Below are positions 17,108 through 25,109 of a stretch of 64,000 nt of DNA, in pieces. The stretch spans positions 1 to 64,000 of the forward strand of contig NZ_JAVRMB020000007.1 in NCBI RefSeq assembly GCF_031844845.1. Reading direction: 5' to 3'. The notes under the pieces are model-generated. The model did not search any database. It was given only the letters and a program-made list of their open reading frames with translations, and was not told the DNA's origin. The translations under genes and the position numbers were made by a program. This stretch comes from Endozoicomonas sp031844845. Its GTDB lineage: Bacteria; Pseudomonadota; Gammaproteobacteria; Pseudomonadales; Endozoicomonadaceae. Within the stretch, counting starts at the first letter, position 1. Each line of letters begins with the position of its first letter.

Positions 17108-17553
17108 GATTACAGCCTCACCACCTTCTATTCATGAGCCAGGGGAACAACAATCCTGGATCTCTCCATTTAGAGATGTTCGCTTCAGCTTGTTGAAAGC
17201 CGCCTCTGCGATCCCTCTGTTTCTGCCGGTTAGCCGGCTCCCTGAAAGCCAAGGTCAACACCATGGGTGCCTAGCGAGAACAAAAGCTCCTGACACTTGT
17301 CTCTTGCCTTCCTTAAAGAAGCGGAGAAACTACCAAAACCCATGGCAAGACGCCATAAAAAAATATCATCCGCTTTCTGACATTGACTAAAACCGGTGCT
17401 CAGGTCAACTGATATTATGCTCTCTATCGGCTATCCACCCGATTCTGAGGGCTTATCAGCCCTGCTGATGCAGAAATTATCAACGGTTATCTTAAAATTC
17501 TAGTTTAGAATATAAACAAGTAAATTAATGAATTTAAGTAATTAGGCTAAGTA
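17108..17553. other. Divergent intergenic region dksA/sfsA without a gene
   Basis: This 446-base stretch carries the promoters of two divergent genes. No credible ORF, tRNA or long inverted repeat was found. The last ~100 bases before sfsA are AT-rich (TTAAAATTCTAGTTTAGAAT, itself an imperfect palindrome), as expected of a promoter, but no -35/-10 pair was fixed. Confidence 0.5.
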
Positions 17554-18282
17554 ATGAAATACGATAGTCGCCTCTCAGAGGCTCGTTTTCTAAGAAGATA
17601 CAAACGATTTATGGCGGATGTTGAGCTGGCAGATGGCTCACAAATTACCCTGCACTGCCCTAACACCGGCTCCATGAAAAACTGCCTCTACCCCGGTTAC
17701 CGGGTATGGTATTCAGATTCCGGAAATCCCAAAAGAAAATATCCCTGTACCTGGGAGCAGGCCGAGATTCCGGTGGTGTTTAACGGCGAAGAGCGTATAA
17801 CCCGGGCGGGACTGAATACCGGGCGAGCCAATGCTCTGGTGGAGGAACTGCTGATGTCAGGTAAGGTGCCTGAGCTTTCCGGTTATCAGAATATCCGGCG
17901 TGAAGTGCGTTATGGCGAAGAGAACAGTCGTATCGATCTGTTGCTTCAACAGGAAGGACTGTCAGACTGTTATGTGGAAGTAAAAAGCGTCACGCTGGCG
18001 ATGGGGGATGGACTTGGCCTGTTTCCGGATGCGGTAACCAGCCGGGGCACAAAACACCTGCGTGAGCTGGCGCAGATGGTTGCTGGTGGTAGCAGAGCGG
18101 TATTGTTTTTCTGTGTTCAACATACCGGCATTGATCAGGTATCTGTCGCAAAAGAGATTGATCCGGTTTACGCAGAAGAGCTGCAAAAAGCTCTTGAAGC
18201 AGGGGTCGAGGTAATGGCATGGGGCGCGGAAATGTCGCCAGAGACTATTAAGCTTGTTAAGCCATTGCCAGTGATCCTGTAA
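17554..18282 (+). CDS. sfsA: Sugar fermentation stimulation protein SfsA
   Basis: A 242-residue SfsA homologue of normal length. Characteristic blocks: LHCPNTGSMKNCLYPG near residue 35, ITRAGLNTGRANALVEE and DCYVEVKSVTLA (a nuclease-like PD-(D/E)xK core), then FPDAVTSRGTKHLREL. SfsA was described as affecting maltose metabolism in E. coli and binds nucleic acid; its real activity is uncertain. In enterobacteria and pseudomonads sfsA lies beside dksA, and here the neighbourhood is kept but divergent. The start has AGGCTAAGTA directly upstream. Confidence 0.93.
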   Translation: MKYDSRLSEARFLRRYKRFMADVELADGSQITLHCPNTGSMKNCLYPGYRVWYSDSGNPKRKYPCTWEQAEIPVVFNGEERITRAGLNTGRANALVEELLMSGKVPELSGYQNIRREVRYGEENSRIDLLLQQEGLSDCYVEVKSVTLAMGDGLGLFPDAVTSRGTKHLRELAQMVAGGSRAVLFFCVQHTGIDQVSVAKEIDPVYAEELQKALEAGVEVMAWGAEMSPETIKLVKPLPVIL

Positions 18283-18326
18283 GAAGACTGGCAGCCTGGT
18301 GCATGATTTCAATGGATATGACAGTT

Positions 18327-18485
18327 AGGTTGGGTCGGGTCGAGCGGAGCGAGCCCCAACAAATCTCGCCCCCCATAAACAACAGTTAAATATTTACAGT
18401 CTGAATTGCCGGGCCCGTTTTTTTGCGGGTTGTTTGTTTGCTGTTGAGGGTTTGTGTTGGGGCTCGCATTCACTCGACCCAACCT
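18327..18485. mobile_element. MITE-like palindromic element, family B
   Basis: A 159-base element whose ends are inverted copies: left AGGTTGGGTCGGGTCGAGCG...GAGCCCCAAC, right GTTGGGGCTCGCATTCACTC...AACCT. It has about 30 bases of terminal inverted repeat and an AT-rich centre with TTGCCGGGCCCGTTTTTTTG, which could itself terminate transcription. It differs from family A and occurs once here. No ORF. Confidence 0.75.
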
Positions 18486-18660
18486 TGTCACCGGTCAATT
18501 TCAGTGAAACCATGCGTGACGTCCTCTGCTTCCAGTCGGGCAGGCAGAAGATTATCAGCCCGAATTAATTTGGAGCGAATACAGGTATATGACTATATCT
18601 GGCAGTGTTAGACGAATTTATAATAACAGCTTCCAATGACTTTTTTCCGTAGATTCATAG

Positions 18661-19269
18661 ATGCTGCTCTATATACTTGACCTGTTTGGTACTGCGGTTT
18701 TTGCGATTAGTGGTGTTTGGATCGCTTGCCGTAAAGACATGGATTTGTTTGGCGCAATGGTGCTTGCTTTTGTCACCGCTGTTGGGGGTGGCACCATCAG
18801 GGATGTTTTGCTCTCATCGACCCCCGTGTTCTGGATAACCGATACGCTCTATTTGCAGGTGATCCTTGCGACCACCCTGTTTGCCATTATGGTTCGTCAG
18901 TGGCACGAGCGGAGTAAATGGATACTTCAGGTTTCTGATGCCCTGGGGCTGGCTGTTTTTGTGGTGATCGGTGTGACCAAATCACTGTCGTCTGGTTTCG
19001 ATCCGATGGTCGCTATTATGATGGGCGTATTAACCGGCTGTGGTGGTGGCGCTATCCGGGATATACTGGCCGGTGAAGTGCCTATGGTGTTGAGAAAAGA
19101 AATCTATGCGTCTGCTGCGATGCTGGGTGGAGTGGTATTTGTACTTCTGGACCCGGTTATCAATAACAGCGATGTGACTACGGTTATTGCCATGATTACT
19201 GTATTGGTTTTAAGGCTGCTGGCACTTTATAAAGATTTGTCTTTGCCGCGCTTTGGTTTGCCGAGATAA
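18661..19269 (+). CDS. TRIC-type cation channel family protein (UPF0126, YadS-like)
   Basis: A 202-residue inner-membrane protein with seven predicted helices built as two repeats, each with the family's glycine/acid motif: GGGTIRDVLL near residue 42 and GGGAIRDILAGE near 127. Prokaryotic homologues of the animal TRIC channels form trimeric K+-permeable channels; earlier names were UPF0126/YadS/YicG. It stands alone between the family B element and a convergent orphan. Physiological role in this organism unknown. Confidence 0.88.
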   Translation: MLLYILDLFGTAVFAISGVWIACRKDMDLFGAMVLAFVTAVGGGTIRDVLLSSTPVFWITDTLYLQVILATTLFAIMVRQWHERSKWILQVSDALGLAVFVVIGVTKSLSSGFDPMVAIMMGVLTGCGGGAIRDILAGEVPMVLRKEIYASAAMLGGVVFVLLDPVINNSDVTTVIAMITVLVLRLLALYKDLSLPRFGLPR

Positions 19270-19356
19270 ACCGGTATCAATTTCTGATCGGCTCAATGTA
19301 TGAGCTGGTCAGGCAACTGTAATGCTTGCGGGAATCCCTGTTTATCAAAAGAGCCA

Positions 19357-20100
19357 TCAAAATGACTGTGCCGAGTCATAAGAGGCGCTAATCAAAATAG
19401 CTTGCATTGTTCTGGTTGAAGAGGGCTCTGATAGATCACATTTCAGGTTGAAAAGAAGGAGTTGTCCCGGTTTTAAAGGGTCTTGACTTGTTCTGTGCTC
19501 TTCAACGTCTTGGTAATTGAAGGCCACTTTATAGAGGTAGGAGCTCTTTTTTCTAACCCTCATCTCAATGAAACCAACTCCTTTTTTTGGACAGTATTCG
19601 GCGATTTTTCCAAAAAAACGGTGCTCTTCCTTTTGTTTGAATTGCCATTCTATGAGTTTGTCATCACTCGGTTTGCCGCCATTTTCCTTCTTAAACTTTT
19701 CCAGACTGGCAAGTCGTCTTTCTCTGCGGTTTTGCTTCTCCCTGATGATGGCTTCATCCTCCGGTAGTGGCTCAATGCTGGTTAAAGGGGGGTGACCTGA
19801 AACAAGATTGGTATGCTCAGGGATCAGAGTTTTTTGTGCTTCAGTTGTCGTGTCCACTTTGTTGCCTGGGAGCGTGACTTTTTGATGGAATTTAGATTGG
19901 TTTGGCTGCGGTGTTGAGCAGGGCTCTTCAATAGAATTGGTTTGCTCTGTGTCCTGTTGTGAAACGTGCCTGCCGGAGGTTGCTACATTTCGGCCATTCC
20001 AGGATGCTTGAATACATGCACAAAGTTCATCGGCAGTAAGCATTTTTATGGGTAAAGAAAGGTCAGTCTGTGTACTGATGTCCAGATAATCTTTGAGCAT
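19357..20100 (-). CDS. Orphan protein with C-terminal cold-shock-like OB fold
   Basis: A 247-residue protein; no family match known to me. Residues 1-110 are low-complexity and contain STQTD (9-13). Residues 115-160 are a charged helix (EKQNRRERRLASLEKFKKEN). Residues ~163-240 resemble a cold-shock domain: GKIAEYCPKKGVGFIEM fits the Gly-x-Ile/Val ... Lys-Gly-x-Gly-Phe-Ile RNP1 pattern, followed by VAFNYQDVE and PGQLLLFNL at the expected strand positions. Nucleic-acid binding is therefore plausible, but the aromatic RNP residues of true Csp proteins are only partly kept. The start has GGGAAGAATAT upstream. No signal peptide. It shares a TQT-type motif with the orphan at 5734-7464. Confidence 0.6.
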   Translation of the reverse strand: MLKDYLDISTQTDLSLPIKMLTADELCACIQASWNGRNVATSGRHVSQQDTEQTNSIEEPCSTPQPNQSKFHQKVTLPGNKVDTTTEAQKTLIPEHTNLVSGHPPLTSIEPLPEDEAIIREKQNRRERRLASLEKFKKENGGKPSDDKLIEWQFKQKEEHRFFGKIAEYCPKKGVGFIEMRVRKKSSYLYKVAFNYQDVEEHRTSQDPLKPGQLLLFNLKCDLSEPSSTRTMQAILISASYDSAQSF

Positions 20101-20207
20101 ATATTCTTCCCATGCTGGTATCGCGTATACAGAATGGTTATTGAAAAATAATAAAAAATAAAATTTCGTGATTCTTTAGGCTACAGAGTTAGTTGATAGT
20201 TTCCCTC

Positions 20208-21329
20208 TTACTCTTCGTTTGAATAAATATGCTGCTTTAATGCCCAGGTGATATGCTCTCTTACCAGTTCTGATGGATAGTTCATGCGCCCCTGCAGGGC
20301 TGAAATAATAGCTTCGCTGGTGGGGGCATTCCCCAGTGCAACAGCAATATTCCGCAACCAGCTTTCATAACCGGCCCTGCGGATCGGGGAACCGGCTGTT
20401 CGCTCCAGAAACTGCTCTTCACTCCAGTTGAACAGATCAATCAGGTCGCTGGAGTCCAGATGATGACGTGGCTGGAAGTCGCTTTCCTGAGTGGGTTTGG
20501 CAAAACGGTTCCAGGGGCAGGCCAGCTGGCAGTCATCACAGCCATAGATACGATTCCCCATCAGCGGGCGCAGTTCTTCAGGAATGGAGCCTTTGTTTTC
20601 AATGGTCAGGTAAGAAATGCAGCGACGGGCATCCACCTGATAAGGGGCAACAATCGCCTGGGTAGGGCACTTGTCCATGCAGGAGGTGCAGCGGCCGCAA
20701 TGGTTGTTTTCGTAGGGTTTATCCACAGGCAGTGGCAGGTTGGTGAACAGTTCACCAAGGAAGAAAAATGAACCTGCCTGACGGTTCAGTATCAGGGAGT
20801 GCTTTCCCATCCAGCCTAACCCGGCCTGTTGAGCCAATGGGCGTTCCATCACCGGTGCGCTGTCCACAAAGGCGCGATAGCCATGGTTGCCGACTTCTGC
20901 TTCGATCTGTTTGCCGAGCTGGGTGAGTCGTTTTCGAATCAGCTTGTGATAATCACGGCCCAGGGCATATCGGGAAATATAGGCTTTTTCAGGCTCGTTC
21001 AGTAATTTAACGGTTTGTGTATCAGCAGGCAGGTAATCCATACGAGCCGAGATAATCCGCAGTGACCCGGGGTGCAGTTGCTCCGGGTGAGCCCGCAGGT
21101 CCTTATGGTGCGTCATATAGGCCATATCACCCTGGTAACCATTTTCCAGCCAGTCTTCCAGGTGCTGAATATCGCTGTCCGGGATTTTTGCTTCAGTGAT
21201 CCCGATGTCCTGAAAGCCAAGCTCTCTGGCCCAGATGCGTATTTTTTTGACCAGGCTTTCCATGTCCGGCACTGGCGATGAGTCCGTCAATGTGGTTAAA
21301 GTGGATTGTAAAGATGACTGTTCAGGCAC
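20208..21329 (-). CDS. queG: Epoxyqueuosine reductase
   Basis: Cobalamin- and [4Fe-4S]-dependent enzyme of about 373 residues that makes queuosine in tRNA. Ferredoxin-like motifs are CGRCTSCMDKCPTQAI and CDDCQLACPWN. DYHKLIRKRL and FVDSAPVMERPLA are typical of the catalytic half, and a HEAT-like C-terminus follows. The start is taken as GTG 21329 (similar in length to E. coli QueG); ATG 21263 is an alternative and neither has a clear ribosome-binding site. It is divergent from nnr as in E. coli, and works upstream of GluQ (15649) on tRNA-Asp. Confidence 0.93.
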   Translation of the reverse strand: MPEQSSLQSTLTTLTDSSPVPDMESLVKKIRIWARELGFQDIGITEAKIPDSDIQHLEDWLENGYQGDMAYMTHHKDLRAHPEQLHPGSLRIISARMDYLPADTQTVKLLNEPEKAYISRYALGRDYHKLIRKRLTQLGKQIEAEVGNHGYRAFVDSAPVMERPLAQQAGLGWMGKHSLILNRQAGSFFFLGELFTNLPLPVDKPYENNHCGRCTSCMDKCPTQAIVAPYQVDARRCISYLTIENKGSIPEELRPLMGNRIYGCDDCQLACPWNRFAKPTQESDFQPRHHLDSSDLIDLFNWSEEQFLERTAGSPIRRAGYESWLRNIAVALGNAPTSEAIISALQGRMNYPSELVREHITWALKQHIYSNEE

Positions 21330-21363
21330 TGAATTGGATTAACTCTTTTGGCATAGTTTGTTG

Positions 21364-21470
21364 AAGGCCGTTGTCCGTTACCCGCTGCCCGTTGTCCGCA
21401 AAAGCATAAGCGAACCCGGCTTTTTCGGACAATGTTCGTTGAAATGGGGAAGTTATTTAAGGATAGTCCC
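21364..21470. mobile_element. Family A palindromic element, heptad interior
   Basis: Left part GGCCGTTGTCCGTTACCCG... with 7-base periodicity, turn at GCAAAAGCATAAGCGAAC, right part ending GGGGAAGTTATTTAAGGATA, which is the same terminal sequence as the full family A copies. It lies in the queG/nnr divergent gap. An open frame reads through it into nnr, but this is not taken as coding. Confidence 0.7.
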
Positions 21471-21537
21471 AAAACTTGTCGTCCCCGTCGCTGGGCGTTT
21501 AATTAGCGGTTGGTATTGTATCATCGCGAGCATGCTT

Positions 21538-23064
21538 ATGAATAAGAGCTTACCAGAGTCTCTCTACACAGCCGATCAGGTTCGGCAGCTGGATCATGTG
21601 GCCATCCACCGGGAGGGCATCCCCGGTTTTGAACTGATGAACCGTGCGGCCCGGGCAGTGTTGGCGGCTATTATTCGTCGCTGGCCAGAGGCAAAGACCC
21701 TGCTGGTACTTTGTGGCGCCGGTAACAATGGCGGCGATGGTTACCTGGTGGCCAAACTGGCAAAAGAGCAAGGCCTGAGCGTTTCGGTGCTCGCCTTTAA
21801 GGATCCTGCCCGGCTGGCCGGGGATGCTCTGACCGCCTGGCAGACTTGTTCCGATGCTGGTGTTGTGGTTCGGACTTACGATGGCAGGGAGCCATTGTCT
21901 GCGGATGTGGTTGTGGATGCCATGTTGGGAACGGGTCTGTCCGGGAACGTTCGTGGACATTATGAAGAAGCCATAAAGCGGCTTAATCACACTGAAACCC
22001 CGGTGTGTGCAGTGGATCTCCCTTCCGGCCTCTGTGCCGATACGGGGGTGCCATTGGGCAGTGCGGTTAAAGCCACACTCACGGTTTCCTTTATTGGTTT
22101 GAAGCAGGGATTATTAACGGGGCAGGGCCCTGAGTATTGTGGTGAGCTGATATTTAACCATCTCAGGATGCCGGAAGCGGTTTATCAATCGGTTCCTTCC
22201 CATTGCCAGCGAATCACACCAGGGCAGTTTCAGGGCTGGCTTGCGCCAAGAAGCCGGGCGGCTCATAAAGGGGATTTTGGCCATGTGCTGCTGATCGGTG
22301 GTAACAAGGGGATGCCCGGAGCGATTATCATGGCGGCTGAATCTGCCATCCACTGTGGCGCAGGTCGTGTCACGGTAGTAACACGCAAGCAGCACCTTAC
22401 CGCGCTGGCCGTTCGTTGCCCTGAGGTGATGGGGACTTCGGTGGAAAGCCAGTCGGGTCTTGGCTCTCTTGCTGAGGGAAAGAATGTTATTGTTATCGGA
22501 CCCGGTCTGGGCAGGGATGATTGGGCATTAAAACTGTTAAAGGATGCGCTGGCTGCTGAGTGTTCGCTGGTGCTTGATGCTGATGCCCTGAATCTTTTAT
22601 CGGATCATCCACAATTGCTAAATGGGCGAAAGTCTCCGATTATTTTCACGCCCCATTCTGGTGAACTGGCCCGCTTGTCCGGGCAGGATATACCGACGAT
22701 TCAGCAGAATCGGTTTGCTGCACTGGCTGACGGTCATGGACAATTAACGACGATGACCGAAAGTCTGCCGGATATCACCCTGTTATTAAAAGGGGCGGGC
22801 ACCCTGATTTTTGATGGCCAGAATACGGCATTATGCTCCGAGGGAAACCCCGGTATGGCAGTGGCAGGGATGGGGGATGTGCTCAGCGGTGTTATTGGTG
22901 CACTGCTCGCGCAGGGGCTGGAACCTTTCAAGGCAGCCCAAATGGCAGCCTGGCTGCATGCCTCGGCGGCGGATGAGGTGGTTGCCGGTCAGGGAGAAAC
23001 GGGTTTACGGGCGACCGAACTGATTCCGGTCATCAGACAACGACTGAATTTTATCATTGGTTAA
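21538..23064 (+). CDS. nnr: Bifunctional NAD(P)H-hydrate epimerase / ADP-dependent dehydratase
   Basis: Repairs damaged NADHX/NADPHX. The N-terminal YjeF epimerase domain (about 1-215) has CGAGNNGGDGYLVAKLA. The C-terminal ribokinase-like dehydratase domain (about 225-505) has LIGGNKGMPGAI and the nucleotide site NPGMAVAGMGDVLSG. The frame is open 60 codons further upstream, but that part translates a palindromic repeat, so ATG 21538 (MNKSLPESLYTADQ) or 21532 is the start, giving 508-510 residues, normal for the family. It is first in the nnr-tsaE-amiB run. Confidence 0.94.
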   Translation: MNKSLPESLYTADQVRQLDHVAIHREGIPGFELMNRAARAVLAAIIRRWPEAKTLLVLCGAGNNGGDGYLVAKLAKEQGLSVSVLAFKDPARLAGDALTAWQTCSDAGVVVRTYDGREPLSADVVVDAMLGTGLSGNVRGHYEEAIKRLNHTETPVCAVDLPSGLCADTGVPLGSAVKATLTVSFIGLKQGLLTGQGPEYCGELIFNHLRMPEAVYQSVPSHCQRITPGQFQGWLAPRSRAAHKGDFGHVLLIGGNKGMPGAIIMAAESAIHCGAGRVTVVTRKQHLTALAVRCPEVMGTSVESQSGLGSLAEGKNVIVIGPGLGRDDWALKLLKDALAAECSLVLDADALNLLSDHPQLLNGRKSPIIFTPHSGELARLSGQDIPTIQQNRFAALADGHGQLTTMTESLPDITLLLKGAGTLIFDGQNTALCSEGNPGMAVAGMGDVLSGVIGALLAQGLEPFKAAQMAAWLHASAADEVVAGQGETGLRATELIPVIRQRLNFIIG

Positions 23065-23123
23065 TTAGCAGACGGTTTTCGGTTTTAGGTTTTATCCGAG
23101 AATGGCTGTTATGGAAAAAGCTT

Positions 23124-23603
23124 ATGCAAGGCAGATATGAACTGCTGATAGAAAATGAAGAAGCCATGGTGGCGCTGGGGGGATATCTGGCAGAAGCCCT
23201 GGGAGGCAAGGGTATTGTCTTTCTGCATGGTGACCTGGGGGCGGGTAAAACCACATTCAGTCGAGGTGTACTTAGATATCTTGGGCACCAGGGCGCCGTG
23301 AAAAGCCCAACCTATACACTGGTCGAGCCTTATGAGGTGAATGGCCACAAGGTCTATCACTTTGATCTCTATCGTCTTGCCGATCCGGAAGAATTGGAAT
23401 TTATCGGTGGCCGGGACTATTTCAATGAGGTGGCACTTTGTCTGGTTGAATGGCCGTCCCGTGGGCAGGGAGAGTTGCCGGAAGCCGATCTGGATATTAC
23501 TTTTGACTACGACTTACCTGGAAGGAAAGCGACAATCATCGCTGGTACTGAAGCAGGGAAAAAAGCGCTGAATAAAATCAGATCGCTGCAGGAGGGTGGA
23601 TGA
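23124..23603 (+). CDS. tsaE: tRNA threonylcarbamoyladenosine biosynthesis ATPase TsaE
   Basis: A 159-residue P-loop protein needed with TsaB/TsaD for t6A37 in tRNA. Walker A is GDLGAGKTT (36-44). KSPTYTLVEPY and the FDLYRLADPEELEFIGGRDY block are diagnostic. It is 59 bases after nnr and its stop overlaps the amiB start by 4 bases (ATGA). This position, between nnr and amiB, is the same as in E. coli. Confidence 0.95.
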   Translation: MQGRYELLIENEEAMVALGGYLAEALGGKGIVFLHGDLGAGKTTFSRGVLRYLGHQGAVKSPTYTLVEPYEVNGHKVYHFDLYRLADPEELEFIGGRDYFNEVALCLVEWPSRGQGELPEADLDITFDYDLPGRKATIIAGTEAGKKALNKIRSLQEGG

Positions 23604-25078
23604 GCCAGAGAACAGGGACTGTTCACCGAATTCTGACAGCATTATCAGCAAAAATGACTGGTAAGAAAACCTCCATACTCTCTCAGGAAGGGCGGGTAAA
23701 AAAAGGGGTTGTCGAACCGGCTTTTGCAGATGGCAGAAGGCGTCTGGTAAAACAGCTGGGTATTCTGATGGTGGGACTGTCGGTCCTCAAGGTTCAGGTC
23801 GCTGAAGCAGTCTATAAACTGATTAAAAATGTCAGGCTCTGGCGCTCGCCGGATAAAACACGACTGGTGTTTGATGTTTCCGACGCGGTTGAACATAACA
23901 AGTTCCATCTGAGTAATCCCAGCCGACTGGTTATTGATGTCGATGGCGCAAGGCTCAGCGGTTCGTTCAATGGCTTGCAGCTGAAAGGGACGCCGATTCA
24001 AAAAATCCGGCATGGTTCCCGCAATCAGAATGACCTGCGTATTGTACTGGACCTCAGCGAAAAAGTGGCCAGTGAAAGCTTTCTGTTAAAGCCTAATGCC
24101 ACTTATGGTCACCGTCTGGTGGTTGACCTGTTTGATGATGAGGGCAGAAAACCAAAGCCGGTGGTAAAACAGAAACCCGTTGGTTTTCGGAATATTGTGG
24201 TGGCGATTGATGCCGGCCATGGTGGTGAAGACCCGGGAGCCATTGCTTATGGCGGTGGTTATGAGAAGCACGTAACGCTGGCGATTGCCAAAGAACTGGC
24301 GGCATTATTGAATCGTACAAAAGGGTTTAAACCAGTGCTGGTGCGGACTGGCGACTACTATGTTGACCTGCGTCGCCGTACCCAGATTGCCAGAGAGAAT
24401 AACGCCGATCTGTTTATCTCTATTCATGCGGATGGTTTTAAGGATCGACGTGCCAGAGGAGCTTCCGTGTATGCCCTGTCACGTAGAGGTGCTACCTCGG
24501 AAACCGCCCGCTGGCTGGCGCAAAAGGAGAATGCAGCAGACCAGATTGGCGGGGAGGGCGGTATTTCCCTGAATGATAAAGATGATGTTCTGGCGGGAGT
24601 TTTGCTGGACCTGTCCATGACCTCAACACTCTCTTCCAGTCTTGAAGTGGGCAACAAGGTGCTTGGCAATATGGGGGGAGTCAACCGACTCCATAAAAAG
24701 AACGTCGAACAGGCGGGCTTTATGGTGCTGAAGTCGCCGGATATTCCCTCGATTCTGGTGGAAACCGGATTTATCACCAATCCGGAAGAGGCCAGAAAGT
24801 TGAAGAGCCGCAGTCATCAGAAAGCCATGGCGAAGGCGATCTTCAGCGGGGCAACAAGCTGGTTCTATCAAAAACCTCCGCCGGATACGCACATTGCCAA
24901 GTGGAAACATGAGGGTACACTTGTTACCCGGCCTTCACGGTATCAGATCAAGGCTGGGGATACGTTATCTGAGATCGCCAATCAGTTTGATATCAACATG
25001 AATGACCTTAAGCGTGTTAATCGGCTATCCAGCGCTAATAATATTCGTGTTGGCCAGATACTGGTGATTCCAAATTAA
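23600..25078 (+). CDS. amiB: N-acetylmuramoyl-L-alanine amidase (AmiB type, with AMIN and LysM)
   Basis: Periplasmic septum-splitting amidase, 492 residues. An unusually long N-terminus (about 50 residues) precedes a hydrophobic stretch (LGILMVGLSVL) that acts as signal or anchor. The AMIN domain, about 72-160, binds peptidoglycan. The zinc amidase_3 domain, about 198-415, shows AIDAGHGGEDPGAI, SIHADGF and VETGFITNPEE (catalytic Glu). A C-terminal LysM repeat starts YQIKAGDTLSEIA. Translation start ATG overlaps tsaE. In most relatives mutL follows directly; here a 3.4-kb gene on the other strand intervenes. Confidence 0.94.
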   Translation: MSQRTGTVHRILTALSAKMTGKKTSILSQEGRVKKGVVEPAFADGRRRLVKQLGILMVGLSVLKVQVAEAVYKLIKNVRLWRSPDKTRLVFDVSDAVEHNKFHLSNPSRLVIDVDGARLSGSFNGLQLKGTPIQKIRHGSRNQNDLRIVLDLSEKVASESFLLKPNATYGHRLVVDLFDDEGRKPKPVVKQKPVGFRNIVVAIDAGHGGEDPGAIAYGGGYEKHVTLAIAKELAALLNRTKGFKPVLVRTGDYYVDLRRRTQIARENNADLFISIHADGFKDRRARGASVYALSRRGATSETARWLAQKENAADQIGGEGGISLNDKDDVLAGVLLDLSMTSTLSSSLEVGNKVLGNMGGVNRLHKKNVEQAGFMVLKSPDIPSILVETGFITNPEEARKLKSRSHQKAMAKAIFSGATSWFYQKPPPDTHIAKWKHEGTLVTRPSRYQIKAGDTLSEIANQFDINMNDLKRVNRLSSANNIRVGQILVIPN

Positions 25079-25109
25079 TCCGGAACAGGCTGTTACCATA
25101 GCTCTGCGT

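Noticed and set aside
21358..21537. N-terminal extension of nnr
   Set aside because: These 60 codons read through a mobile palindrome; the family start aligns at 21532-21538.
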